Part shown: piece after piece, positions 24,191 through 32,591 of the stretch | How positions within the stretch are numbered: the first letter of the stretch is position 1 | How the letters are laid out: each line of letters starts with the position of its first letter | Assembly: GCF_014648515.1 (NCBI RefSeq) | Contig: NZ_BMRG01000018.1 | Span: 1-64,000 of the forward strand | Origin: Saccharothrix coeruleofusca | GTDB lineage: Bacteria; Actinomycetota; Actinomycetes; Mycobacteriales; Pseudonocardiaceae | Direction of reading: 5' to 3' | DNA: 64,000 nucleotides | Translations under genes and position numbers: made by a program | Notes under the pieces: generated by a model | What the model saw: the letters and a program-made list of their open reading frames with translations, nothing else | What the model was told of the DNA's origin: nothing | Database searches by the model: none

Positions 24191-24707
24191 TCCGCAACCG
24201 CGACCAGCGCGACGCCGGGGTGGACAGGACCATCGGGACGCACCTCGCGCCCACCGACCGCCAGCTCGACCACGACGGCCGAGGGCCCCGAGGGCGTCCT
24301 GCGCGCGACGGACGTTGCGCGGTCAGGCCCGTTCGCTCTGAGTGATGGCGGCGGGGCCGCTAAGGCCCGCTGGGGTGGTTCGGCGGTGCAACCGCCGGGC
24401 TTGATGGGAGCGAAAACGCCCCGAACGTGCGGTTCAGGCTCACTTCCCTTGCTCACGGGTGTGAAATCGATCCCCGATCGGGTGTGTTTGCCGTTCAATT
24501 CCTGTGGTAACCAGGCGTGGATTCGACGGCGTCACCCGTGACGTTGTCGAGTCGAGCTCCCAGGTCGGTCAAAAAGCGCGCCGGCCCGCCGTACGAGGCG
24601 GCAGGCGCGTCGCGAGGTCTCGACAACCCTGTCCTCGTGCCCGCCGAAGGCCGTTCCCAGCGCCGTCCCGCCGTGAAACCGGTGGACGGCGGAGCACGCG
24701 GTGTATC
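24191..24707. other. gene-poor stretch after the ctaD relic
   Basis: No gene is supported. Two small perfect hairpins occur: GGCGGT-gca-ACCGCC at 24382-24396 and CGTCAC-cc-GTGACG at 24530-24543. No riboswitch consensus could be matched. Confidence 0.5.
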
Positions 24708-24720
24708 GTCCACAATGGAC
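24708..24720. promoter_or_regulatory. palindromic candidate operator upstream of the first polyol dehydrogenase
   Basis: GTCCACAATGGAC is a perfect 5-3-5 inverted repeat embedded in AT-richer sequence, 60 nt before the ATG at 24781. The dyad fits a dimeric repressor of the GntR or IclR type, but no regulator gene is next to it. Confidence 0.4.
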
Positions 24721-24780
24721 ATAACTGTCGTCGCTGGAGCGGTTTCCCCGACGGGCTGCCGAACACCACTGAGGACTGCC

Positions 24781-26211
24781 ATGACCGAGACACCTTCGGC
24801 ACCGCTGTCGAACAGCGCCCTCGATTTCCCCGATGACCGCGTGGCACTGCCCGCCTACGACCGGTCGCGGCTGCGGCCCGCGGTGGTGCACTTCGGGGTC
24901 GGTGGTTTCCACCGGGCCCACCAGGCGGTGTACTTCGACCAGCTCGCCGGGTTGGGGTTCACCCACTGGGGAGTGATCGGGGTGGGGATGCACCGCCCGG
25001 AGCTGGGCCGGGTGCTGGAGGCGCAGGACAACCTGTTCACCGTGGTGCAGCGGGGAGCGGGGAACAGCACGGCCAGGGTGGTCGCCAGCATGGTGGAGTA
25101 CCTGCTGCTGGCCCAGGACCCGGACGCGGTGCTGGCGCGGCTGGCCGACCCGCGCATCCGGTTGGTGACCTTGACCGTGACCGCCGACGGCTACGTGCTG
25201 CCCGAGGACCAGGAGGAGGCGGCCAAGTCGGTGTTCGGGCTGATCGTGCGGGCGCTCGACGCGCGCAGGCGGGCCGGTCATGCGCCGTTCACGGTGCTCT
25301 CCTGCGACAACCTGCCCGACAGCGCCGCGGTGACGCGGGAAGCGGTGCTGGAGCTGGCCCGCCGCCACGCCCCGGAGCTGGCGGCGTGGGTCGAGCAGCG
25401 GGTGACCTTCCCCGGCAGCATGGTGGACCGGATCACGCCCGCGACCACGCCCCTGGACCGGGAGGTGGTGCAGCGGGACTTCGGGGTGGGGGACCGGTGG
25501 CCGGTGATCACCGAGCCGTTCCGGCAGTGGGTGATCGAGGACGCCTTCTGCAACGACCGGCCCCCGCTGGACCGGGTGGGGGCGCGGTTCGTGCCGGATG
25601 TGGCGCCCTACAAGTTGATCAAGAGCAGGCTGCTCAACGGCGCGCACTGCGCGCTGGGGTACGTGGGGGTGCTGGCCGGGCACCGCAGCACCGACGAGGT
25701 GATGGCCGACCCGCTGGTGGCCGAGTACGTCGAGGCCCTGATGCGCCGGGAGATCGCGCCGCTGCTGCCCGACGACATCCCGGACATGGACCCGCAGTCC
25801 TACTGCGGCACCCTGCTGGAGCGCTTCGCCAACCCGGCCATCGCCGACCAGCTGTCGCGGCTGTGCCGCCGGGGGTCCACGAAGGTGGTCGACTACCTGC
25901 TGCCCTCCCTGCACGACGCCCGCGCCCAGGGGCGTCCGCGCGCACGCCTGACCTTCGCGGTGGCCGCGTGGATGCGGTACTTGCGCGGCGTGGACCTGCG
26001 CGGCGCGCCGATCGAGGTGCACGACGCCCGAGCCGAGGAGTTGCGCGAGGCCGCCGAGCGCGGTGGCGTGGACCCGTGCCCGCTGCTGGCGCTGACCGAC
26101 ATCTTCGGCGACCTGGGCCAGGACGCCGGGTGCGTGGCCGACCTGCGCCGAGTGCTGACCGCGCTGGACCGGGACGGCCTGCCCGCCGCCATGGCCGTCC
26201 TGGCCCGCTGA
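24781..26211 (+). CDS. mannitol 2-dehydrogenase family polyol dehydrogenase
   Basis: This 476-aa member of the long-chain mannitol dehydrogenase family has the nucleotide-binding start VVHFGVGGFHRAHQAVYFD near 35-55. The central MVDRITPATT lies near 220 and the catalytic block YKLIKSRLLNGAH near 280, with the Lys, Asn and His expected in this family. It oxidises a sugar alcohol (mannitol, arabinitol or sorbitol type) to the ketose, or the reverse, with NAD(P). It starts at ATG 24781, with a palindromic site upstream. The HAD phosphatase gene follows 53 nt later in the same direction. A second member of the family lies at 30.5 kb. Confidence 0.92.
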   Translation: MTETPSAPLSNSALDFPDDRVALPAYDRSRLRPAVVHFGVGGFHRAHQAVYFDQLAGLGFTHWGVIGVGMHRPELGRVLEAQDNLFTVVQRGAGNSTARVVASMVEYLLLAQDPDAVLARLADPRIRLVTLTVTADGYVLPEDQEEAAKSVFGLIVRALDARRRAGHAPFTVLSCDNLPDSAAVTREAVLELARRHAPELAAWVEQRVTFPGSMVDRITPATTPLDREVVQRDFGVGDRWPVITEPFRQWVIEDAFCNDRPPLDRVGARFVPDVAPYKLIKSRLLNGAHCALGYVGVLAGHRSTDEVMADPLVAEYVEALMRREIAPLLPDDIPDMDPQSYCGTLLERFANPAIADQLSRLCRRGSTKVVDYLLPSLHDARAQGRPRARLTFAVAAWMRYLRGVDLRGAPIEVHDARAEELREAAERGGVDPCPLLALTDIFGDLGQDAGCVADLRRVLTALDRDGLPAAMAVLAR

Positions 26212-26264
26212 CCCGCCCCGCTGGAACCCGTCCGACGACCTGCCCGCTGCGACCCAGGAGACGT

Positions 26265-27011
26265 ATGAGCGCCCCAGACCTGACCGGGATCACGACGCTG
26301 CTGCTGGATGCCGACGGCACCCTGTTCCCCTCCGAGGAACCCGCCTTCGCCGCCTCGGCCGGTGTCACCCGCGCCTTCGCCGACCGGTTCGGCCTGACCG
26401 GCGACTTCTCGCCCGAACACCTGCGCCGCACCACCACCGGCAGGAACTTCCGCACCACGGCGGGCGACCTGCTCGCCCGAGCCGGGGTCCGCGCCGACCC
26501 CGACGAGCTGGAGCGGTGGGTGCAGCGGGAGAAGGTCGAGGTCTCCGCGCACCTGGGCCGGGTGCTGCGACCGCTGCCCGACGTGGTGGCCGCCCTGTCG
26601 GCGCTGCGGGGCCGCTACCGGCTGGCCGTGGTCAGCTCCAGCGCCCTGACCCGCCTGCGGGCCTGCTTCACCGCCAGCGGCCTGGACGACCTGCTCCCCG
26701 CCGCGACGCGCTTCAGCGCCGAGGACAGCCTGCCCGTACCCACCAGCAAACCCGACCCCGCCATCTACCGGCACGCCCTGCGCCACCTCGGCATCGCGCC
26801 GGGGCGGGCGCTGGCCGTGGAGGACTCCGCCACCGGCGCCGCTTCCGCCGTCGCCGCGGGCATCCCCACCGCGGGCCTGGTCCAGTTCGTCCCCGAGGAC
26901 GAGCGGGCCGAGCGCGTGGAGGTGCTCCGCGAGGCCGGGGCGGCCGTGGTCGTGCGCTCCTGGTCCGAGCTGACCGGTCTGCTCCTGCGCACCGCGGAGA
27001 TACCCGCGTGA
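26265..27011 (+). CDS. HAD-superfamily sugar/polyol-phosphate phosphatase
   Basis: This 248-aa haloacid-dehalogenase hydrolase has motif I LLLDADGTLFPSE near 12 (nucleophile Asp and acid Asp), motif II SSSA near 124, motif III Lys in TSKPDP near 164 and motif IV VEDSATGA near 186. An alpha-helical cap (about 25-90) makes it a beta-phosphoglucomutase/phosphatase-type member. It would remove phosphate from a sugar or polyol phosphate, which fits its place between a polyol dehydrogenase and a UbiA-like gene. The ATG follows CAGGAG at 4 nt. The stop overlaps the next GTG by 4 nt. Confidence 0.88.
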   Translation: MSAPDLTGITTLLLDADGTLFPSEEPAFAASAGVTRAFADRFGLTGDFSPEHLRRTTTGRNFRTTAGDLLARAGVRADPDELERWVQREKVEVSAHLGRVLRPLPDVVAALSALRGRYRLAVVSSSALTRLRACFTASGLDDLLPAATRFSAEDSLPVPTSKPDPAIYRHALRHLGIAPGRALAVEDSATGAASAVAAGIPTAGLVQFVPEDERAERVEVLREAGAAVVVRSWSELTGLLLRTAEIPA

Positions 27012-28360
27012 ACGGCCGGAGACGCGCCCTCCCGCGTGGCGCGCGCACACCGGGGCTCGTGGGCATCAGCGTCGCTCCGATCCCCCGCCGGGAGGACGAG
27101 CAGGCCCGGCGGGACGGCGTTCCCGCGCGGGCGCACCGCCGGACGCTGCTGGGCTACCTGCTGGTGCCCCGCCCCAAGGACATGGTCAAGGGGCTGCTCA
27201 TGCCGGTCACCTTCGCCCTGGGCGTGCTGGCAGGCGGCACCCCCGGTCCGGAGGCGGTGCTGCGCGCCGCCGTGGTGTGGGCGGCGCTGGAGCTGCTGAT
27301 CTACCCGGCGCGCTACCAGTGGAACGACGTGCGCGGGTTCGTCGCCGACCAGCACCACCCCGGCGAGAAGGACCGGGGACGTCTGCCCGGCCCCCTGGCG
27401 CGCGCCCGGCGGCACGTGACCGCCAGCTGCGCCGTGGCGCTGGCCAGGCTGGCCGCCGTCGCCTGCCTGGCGCTGTCGCTGCCCCACCTCCGCCTCGGCG
27501 GGGTGCTCGCCGCCGTCACCGCGGCGGTGTTCGGCGTCGCCATCGCCTACGAGGCGCTGCGGAGCGGGGGAACGGGCCGGACGGGGCGCGTGCCGCCGCC
27601 CCTGGGACCGAGGCTGATCGCGCTGTGGGTGGTCGTGGGCGCGGGCTACGTCGTGCGCGGCATGGCCGGGCTGGCGATGGCCGTCGACCTCGGGGGCCGC
27701 CCGGTGCTGGCCGTCGCGGCCGTGGTCGCGCTGTGGGCGTTCGGCATCGCGTTCGTGACCAGCAGGTGGGCGTTGGAGGCCACCGCGTTCGCGCGGGTGG
27801 AGCGGGGCAGGCTGATCTGGGGCGCCCGCGCCGAGCAGGCGCGGGAGCACCTGCTCGGCCTGGTGCGGTGGCTGCCGTCGCGGACCGCCGAACGCGACCC
27901 CGCGAGCTGGGCGGCGCTGCGCGGGCGCACCCCGCTGACCGCGCCGTGGAACCTGGCCCTGGTGCTGGCGGGCGCGGCCGCCGGGCTGACCGGGCGGCTG
28001 CTCACCGGTCCCGCGCCGGTCGCGCACGCGCTCGGGACGGCGGTGGTCGGCGGCACGGCGACCGCGATCGCGGCCGCCGTGCCGCGAGGGCGCGTGGTCG
28101 TGGTGCTCGCGGGCGCGGCGGTCCAGTTCGGCGCGCTGGTCGTGGCGGGCGGGCCGCGTCCCCTGTCCGCCGTGCTGCCCTGGCTGGCGGTGATGGCGGC
28201 CTACCTGGTGTTCAGCAGCAGGCGGCGGAACACGATCGGTCTGCCCGGCAGGCGTGTGCGGACCGCGGGCGCGGCCGTGCTGGCGCCGGTCGCGCGGGCC
28301 GTGGTCGGGCGGGACACCTGGACCGCCCTGCGAGCCGAGGAGCGCGGTGGACCTCGATGA
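27008..28360 (+). CDS. UbiA-superfamily membrane protein resembling DPPR synthase
   Basis: This 450-aa polytopic membrane protein has an N-terminal half like UbiA prenyltransferases. The segment YQWNDVRGFVADQHHPGEKD (near 100) matches the first Asp-rich motif of the decaprenyl-phosphate phosphoribosyltransferase branch (NDVRDVEAD..HPTK). The second Asp of NDVRD is Gly here. The downstream GYVVRGMAGLAMAVD (near 215) resembles that branch's helix with VLRAIAG. The second Asp-rich motif is not evident, and about 150 extra C-terminal residues add more helices. A role moving a sugar or polyol phosphate onto a polyprenyl carrier is plausible but unproven. It is coupled to the HAD gene (GTGA) and overlaps the phosphatase gene downstream. 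Confidence 0.7.
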   Translation: MNGRRRALPRGARTPGLVGISVAPIPRREDEQARRDGVPARAHRRTLLGYLLVPRPKDMVKGLLMPVTFALGVLAGGTPGPEAVLRAAVVWAALELLIYPARYQWNDVRGFVADQHHPGEKDRGRLPGPLARARRHVTASCAVALARLAAVACLALSLPHLRLGGVLAAVTAAVFGVAIAYEALRSGGTGRTGRVPPPLGPRLIALWVVVGAGYVVRGMAGLAMAVDLGGRPVLAVAAVVALWAFGIAFVTSRWALEATAFARVERGRLIWGARAEQAREHLLGLVRWLPSRTAERDPASWAALRGRTPLTAPWNLALVLAGAAAGLTGRLLTGPAPVAHALGTAVVGGTATAIAAAVPRGRVVVVLAGAAVQFGALVVAGGPRPLSAVLPWLAVMAAYLVFSSRRRNTIGLPGRRVRTAGAAVLAPVARAVVGRDTWTALRAEERGGPR

Positions 28361-29168
28361 GCTGCTGGCCGTGGCGCGCACGGCGGCGCGGGCCGGAGCG
28401 CGCACGGCGATGTCCTGGCGCACTCGCGAGCTGCTGGTCGAGGAGAAGGCGGGCAGGCCGGACGACCTGGTCAGCCAGGCCGACCGGGACACCGAGCGGG
28501 CCATCCGGTCGGTGCTGGCCCGCCACCGCCCCGACGACCCCGTGCTGGGCGAGGAGAGCGGTGTCACGTCGGGGACCGGGCGCGTGCGGTGGGTCGTCGA
28601 CCCGATCGACGGGACCACGAACTACCTCTACGGGCGCCCCGACTGGGCGGTCAGCGTCGCCGCGGCGGACGCCGCCGACGGCAGGCTGCTGGCGGGGGTG
28701 GTGGTCGAGCCGGTGCTCGGCAGGACGACCGAGGCCCGGCTCGGCGGCGGCACCGCGGCGGACGGGACGCCGGTCCCCGCGCTCGGCGGGCACGACCTGT
28801 CCCGCGCCCTGGTCGAGCTCAACCTCGGCCGCCCGGTCCAGCGGGCGCTGGCGGGCCGCGTGATCGACGCCCTGGTGCCCCGCGTGCGCGACGTGCGGCG
28901 CGGCGGTAGCGCGGCCGCGGCGCTCGCGCAGGTGGCCACCGGTCGGGCGGACGCGGTGTGGGCGCCCGGCCTGCGGCCCTGGGACTGCGCCGCCGGTGTC
29001 CTGCTGGTCCAGGAGGCGGGCGGCACGACCGGGGACCTCGACGGCCCGGTGCCGGGCACCTGGCCGTCGAGCGGCGACGTGCTGGCGGCGTCGGACCCGC
29101 TGTGGACCGCCTTGAGGGAGCTCCTGGCCCCCGCTTGGGCGGCATCGCCGCGCCTGGGCGTCCGGTAG
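28347..29168 (+). CDS. inositol-monophosphatase family phosphatase
   Basis: This 273-aa protein has the FIG/IMPase metal motifs: the Glu pair in GEESGV near 67, DPIDGTTNY near 90 and WDCAAGVLLVQEAGG near 213. These magnesium enzymes dephosphorylate inositol or sugar phosphates. The GTG at 28347 follows GAGGAG at 4 nt and lies 14 nt inside the UbiA-like gene, so they are co-translated. It is the last gene of a four-gene operon with two phosphatases, a polyol dehydrogenase and a membrane transferase-like protein; the shared pathway is unknown. Confidence 0.92.
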   Translation: MDLDELLAVARTAARAGARTAMSWRTRELLVEEKAGRPDDLVSQADRDTERAIRSVLARHRPDDPVLGEESGVTSGTGRVRWVVDPIDGTTNYLYGRPDWAVSVAAADAADGRLLAGVVVEPVLGRTTEARLGGGTAADGTPVPALGGHDLSRALVELNLGRPVQRALAGRVIDALVPRVRDVRRGGSAAAALAQVATGRADAVWAPGLRPWDCAAGVLLVQEAGGTTGDLDGPVPGTWPSSGDVLAASDPLWTALRELLAPAWAASPRLGVR

Positions 29169-29494
29169 CGCGTCCCGCTGCGCGGACCGAGCCGCGAAGA
29201 CCACTCGTTCGGCCTGATCGGGCCTGCGGACACCCCTGTTCCGACCAGTGCCCGTGGGCGGGTAGTGGCTACCGGCCCGTTCCGGCGCGTCCGGTAGTGC
29301 TTGCCGACGTGCGTTCGGCGGTGGGGCGGACACGCTGCGTTACACACCATCGTGTGAAAAAGTGCCGCAAGATCCATTTGGTCGAATTTCAAACATGATC
29401 CTGGTCACTACCGCTTCGCCTGGGGCGGTCACAGTGCGTTCATAACAGGGCTGCGGGCGCCAGCCCACCACCGAACGAGATCAGGTTGTGTTCG
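29169..29494. other. intergenic region with motif copy and palindrome
   Basis: This 326-nt gap holds the second copy of the two-part motif (29260-29309) and the dyad CACACCATCGTGTG at 29343-29356, where CACAC pairs with GTGTG around four bases. The AT-richer part 29340-29420 is the likely promoter area of the nucleoside hydrolase gene, but no confident -35/-10 pair could be chosen. Confidence 0.5.
29260..29309 (+). repeat. dispersed two-part intergenic motif, copy 2
   Basis: GGGTAGTGGCTACCGGCCC, a 13-nt spacer, then CGGTAGTGCTTGCCGACG. It differs from copy 1 at only a few positions; the first block has changed from GGTAG/TTACC to the perfectly paired GGTAG/CTACC. Same orientation, and also behind the end of a rightward operon. 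Confidence 0.7.
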
Positions 29495-30472
29495 ATGAGG
29501 ATGATCCTGGACACCGACCCCGGCAACGGCGTCCCCGGTGCCGATGTCGACGACGGCTTGGCCATCGGGCTCGCGCTGCGGTCACCGGAGATCGAGCTGG
29601 AGGCGATCACGGTCGTCGCCGGGAACGTGTCCGTCGACCGGGGCGTGCGCTCCGCCCTGGAGGTGCTGGAGGTCGCGGGCGCGACGCACGTGCCGGTGCA
29701 CCGGGGCGCCGCGCGACCGCTGATGCAGGACCCCACCGCGTGGCGGGCGCGACTGGACGGCCGCCGCGACTCCGAGTCGGCGCGGCGGCACTGGCAGCAC
29801 CTGCGCACCCCCGGCGCGACCACCGCCGCCGACCCCACCCCCGCGGCGCGGGTGCTGGTGGACCGGGTGAACGAGCGTCCCGGTGAGATCACCGTGCTGG
29901 CGATCGGACCGCTGACCAACATCGCCACCGCCATGATGCTCGACCCCGAGTGGTCGCAGAAGATCAAGCAGCTCGTCGTCATGGGCGGCGCGTTCGACGT
30001 GCCCAACCTGCTGCACGAGCTGAACGCCGCCTACGACCCCGAGGCGACGCACATCGTGCTGAGCAGCGGGGCCCCGCTGCTCATCGTCCCGCTCGACGTC
30101 ACCACCCGCACCTTCATGCGCCTTGGGGACGTCGACCGGCTCGACGCCGCGGGCACGCCGCTGGCGACCTACCTGGGGCACACCGCCCGGCCGTGGATCA
30201 CCTGGCTGGCGGAGCGCTTCGCGGAGGACGGGTGCGCGCTGCACGACCCGCTGGCGCTCGCGGCGTTGCTCGAACCGAGGGTGATCGGCACCCGCACGGC
30301 CTACGTCGACGTCGAGCTGCGCGGCAGGCTGACGCGGGGGCGCATGGTCGCCTGGGACGACGAGATGCTGCGCGGCGACCTCGAACTGCCCGAGCTCAGC
30401 CCGGTGATGATCGCCGACCACGTCGACAACGACCTGTTCATGCCGCTGCTGCTGGACCGCCTGACCTCTTGA
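29495..30472 (+). CDS. inosine-uridine-preferring nucleoside hydrolase family protein
   Basis: This 325-aa protein has the calcium-binding start LDTDPGNGVPGADVDDGLAI, with a six-residue insertion before the DD pair. It also has LAIGPLTNIA near 132, VVMGGAF near 160, NAAYDPEA near 175 and HDPLALAAL near 250. It hydrolyses the N-glycosidic bond of ribonucleosides, giving base and ribose. The ATG at 29495 is 9 nt after an AGG; TTG 29486 and ATG 29501 are alternatives. It is followed after 31 nt by the second polyol dehydrogenase, suggesting a shared operon that uses or makes pentose/pentitol. Confidence 0.88.
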   Translation: MRMILDTDPGNGVPGADVDDGLAIGLALRSPEIELEAITVVAGNVSVDRGVRSALEVLEVAGATHVPVHRGAARPLMQDPTAWRARLDGRRDSESARRHWQHLRTPGATTAADPTPAARVLVDRVNERPGEITVLAIGPLTNIATAMMLDPEWSQKIKQLVVMGGAFDVPNLLHELNAAYDPEATHIVLSSGAPLLIVPLDVTTRTFMRLGDVDRLDAAGTPLATYLGHTARPWITWLAERFAEDGCALHDPLALAALLEPRVIGTRTAYVDVELRGRLTRGRMVAWDDEMLRGDLELPELSPVMIADHVDNDLFMPLLLDRLTS

Positions 30473-30503
30473 CCCGCGCCCGTCGCGGAATCCGCCCGCC
30501 GGA

Positions 30504-32030
30504 ATGGACCACCCCATGCCACCGCTGAACGCCACCACCCTCGCCGAGCACGCCGTGCCCGTGCCGACCTACGACCGCGATCGGGTCCGCACCGGGATCG
30601 TGCACTTCGGCGTCGGCGGCTTCCACCGCGCCCACCAGGCGGTGTACCTGGACGAGCTGATGCGCCGAGGCCAGGCGATGGACTGGGGCATCTGCGGCGT
30701 CGGCCTGCTGCCCGCAGACCGCCGGATGCAGCGGGTGCTCCAGGCGCAGGACCACCTCTACACCGTGGTGACCAAGCACGCCGACGGCACTCGGGAAGCG
30801 CGGGTCGTCGGATCGGTCGTGCAGTACCTCTACGCGCCCGACGACCCCGAAGCCGTGGTGCGCAAGCTCGCCGACGAGACCACCCGCGTCGTCTCGCTCA
30901 CCATCACCGAGGGCGGGTACAACGTCGACACCGCCACCGGGCGCTTCGACGCGGGCAACCCCGCCGTCCTGGCCGACCTCGAACCGGGGGCCGCGCTGCG
31001 GTCGGCCTTCGGACTCGTCGTCGAAGCGCTGGTGCGCCGCCGCGAGCGCGGTGTCCCGCCGTTCACGGTCGTGTCGTGCGACAACGTCCCGGCCAACGGC
31101 GAGGTGGCGCGGCGCTGCTTCGCCGCCTTCGCCACCCTGCGCGACCCGGAGCTGGGGGAGTGGGTGCGCCGGGAGGTCCGCTTCCCCAACTCCATGGTCG
31201 ACCGCATCACCCCGGTCACCACCGACGAGGACCGCGTCGACCTCGCCCGGCGCTTCGGCGTCGAGGACGGGTGGCCCGTGGTGTGCGAGCCGTTCACCCA
31301 GTGGGTGCTGGAGGACTCCTTCACGATGGGCAGGCCCCCGCTGGAGGAGGTCGGGGTCCAGCTGGTCGACGACGTCGAGCCGTACGAGCTGATGAAGCTG
31401 CGCCTGCTCAACGCCAGCCACCAGGTGCTGTGCTACCTCGGCTCGCTGGTGGGCTACCGGTTCGCGCACGAGGTCTGCCGCGACCCGCTGTTCGCCTCGT
31501 TCCTGCTGGGGTACATGGAGCGCGAGGCGAGCCCGACCCTGCGGCCGGTGCCCGGCGTGGACCTCGACCGCTACCGGCTGCGGCTGCTGGAGCGGTTCGG
31601 CAACGCGGAGGTGGCGGACACCCTCGAGCGGCTCTGCGCGGACACCTCCGACCGCATCCCGAAGTTCCTGCTGCCGGTCGTGCGGGAGAACCTCGCCGCG
31701 GGCGGGGAGGTCGAGCACGCCGCCGTCGTGGTGGCGGCCTGGGCCCGCTACGTCGAAGGCGTGGACGAGCGCGGCGGGGAGATCCGGGCGGTCGACCGGC
31801 TGCGCGAGCCGCTCGCGGCCGCCGCCCGCCGCTGGCGCGAGGACCCGCTGGCCTTCCTCCGCAGGCGCGAGGTGTTCGGCGACCTCGTCGACAACCCGCG
31901 GTTCACCGCGGCGTACGTGAACGCGTTGACCTCGCTGCACCTCCGCGGTGTGCGGTCGGTCATCGGGGAGGTGGTCGCGCACCACCTCCCCGTCACAGCA
32001 CCCGACGCGCTGTCCGGAGTCGACCGGTAA
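30504..32030 (+). CDS. mannitol dehydrogenase family protein (second copy)
   Basis: This 508-aa long-chain polyol dehydrogenase has VHFGVGGFHRAHQAVYLDE near 35, MVDRITPVTT near 230 and the catalytic block YELMKLRLLNASHQ near 293. It shares the same blocks as the enzyme at 24.8 kb but differs in length and specificity loops, so the two are old paralogues rather than a recent duplication. It probably oxidises a hexitol or pentitol with NAD(P). The start at ATG 30504 gives MDHPMPPLN; ATG 30516 is an alternative. It lies just behind the nucleoside hydrolase. Confidence 0.9.
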   Translation: MDHPMPPLNATTLAEHAVPVPTYDRDRVRTGIVHFGVGGFHRAHQAVYLDELMRRGQAMDWGICGVGLLPADRRMQRVLQAQDHLYTVVTKHADGTREARVVGSVVQYLYAPDDPEAVVRKLADETTRVVSLTITEGGYNVDTATGRFDAGNPAVLADLEPGAALRSAFGLVVEALVRRRERGVPPFTVVSCDNVPANGEVARRCFAAFATLRDPELGEWVRREVRFPNSMVDRITPVTTDEDRVDLARRFGVEDGWPVVCEPFTQWVLEDSFTMGRPPLEEVGVQLVDDVEPYELMKLRLLNASHQVLCYLGSLVGYRFAHEVCRDPLFASFLLGYMEREASPTLRPVPGVDLDRYRLRLLERFGNAEVADTLERLCADTSDRIPKFLLPVVRENLAAGGEVEHAAVVVAAWARYVEGVDERGGEIRAVDRLREPLAAAARRWREDPLAFLRRREVFGDLVDNPRFTAAYVNALTSLHLRGVRSVIGEVVAHHLPVTAPDALSGVDR

Positions 32031-32138
32031 CGCGGGTCCCCTCCCCGCGAGCCCGTCGGAGCCGACCCGTGTGCCGCGCACCGTGGCGGGTAACCGTGGG
32101 CGGACCGAACGGCTCCGCGAACAGTGAGGAGGGTGCTG

Positions 32139-32558
32139 ATGACCCAGCACGTGCGCGATCTGATGACCCCCAACCCGGTGACGCTGGCCCCGGACACGCC
32201 GGTCCGGCAGGCGGCGCGGGCGATGCGCGACCAGGGCATCGGCGACGTCCTCGTCGTCGACGGCGACCAGGTGCGCGGCATCGTCACCGACCGCGACATC
32301 GTCGTGCGCGGTCTGGCCGACCGCGACGACCTGTCCGACTGCCGCGTGGGCGACGTGTGCAGCGACCAGTTGGTGACCGCCACCCCGGACGAGGACGTGG
32401 ACACCGCCGTGACGCGGATGCGGGAGAACGCCGTGCGCCGCATCGCGGTCGTCGAGGGCGGCAAGCCCGTCGGCGTGCTGTCGCTCGGCGACGCCGCCAT
32501 CGACAAGGACTCGCTCTCCGGGCTGGCGGACATCAGCGCCGCCCGCAGCAACACCTGA
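32139..32558 (+). CDS. tandem CBS-domain protein
   Basis: This 139-aa protein consists of two CBS motifs: VRDLMTPNPVTLAPDTPV..GDVLVVDGDQVRGIVTDRDI and the copy ending RIAVVEGGKPVGVLSLGD. CBS pairs bind adenine nucleotides and act as energy or redox sensors. Stand-alone actinobacterial versions of this size are often in the DosR-type dormancy or stress regulon. The ATG at 32139 lies 5 nt after GAGGAGGG. It is probably its own transcription unit, about 110 nt behind the dehydrogenase. Confidence 0.92.
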   Translation: MTQHVRDLMTPNPVTLAPDTPVRQAARAMRDQGIGDVLVVDGDQVRGIVTDRDIVVRGLADRDDLSDCRVGDVCSDQLVTATPDEDVDTAVTRMRENAVRRIAVVEGGKPVGVLSLGDAAIDKDSLSGLADISAARSNT

Positions 32559-32591
32559 TCCCGCCGCCCCGGCCGGGGCGCGACCGGCGGC

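Noticed and set aside
24360-24500. Structured-looking stretch considered as a riboswitch (cobalamin or ydaO type)
   Set aside because: A hairpin and AT-richer patches are present, but no core consensus of the classes I know could be matched, and the next gene starts nearly 300 nt further on.
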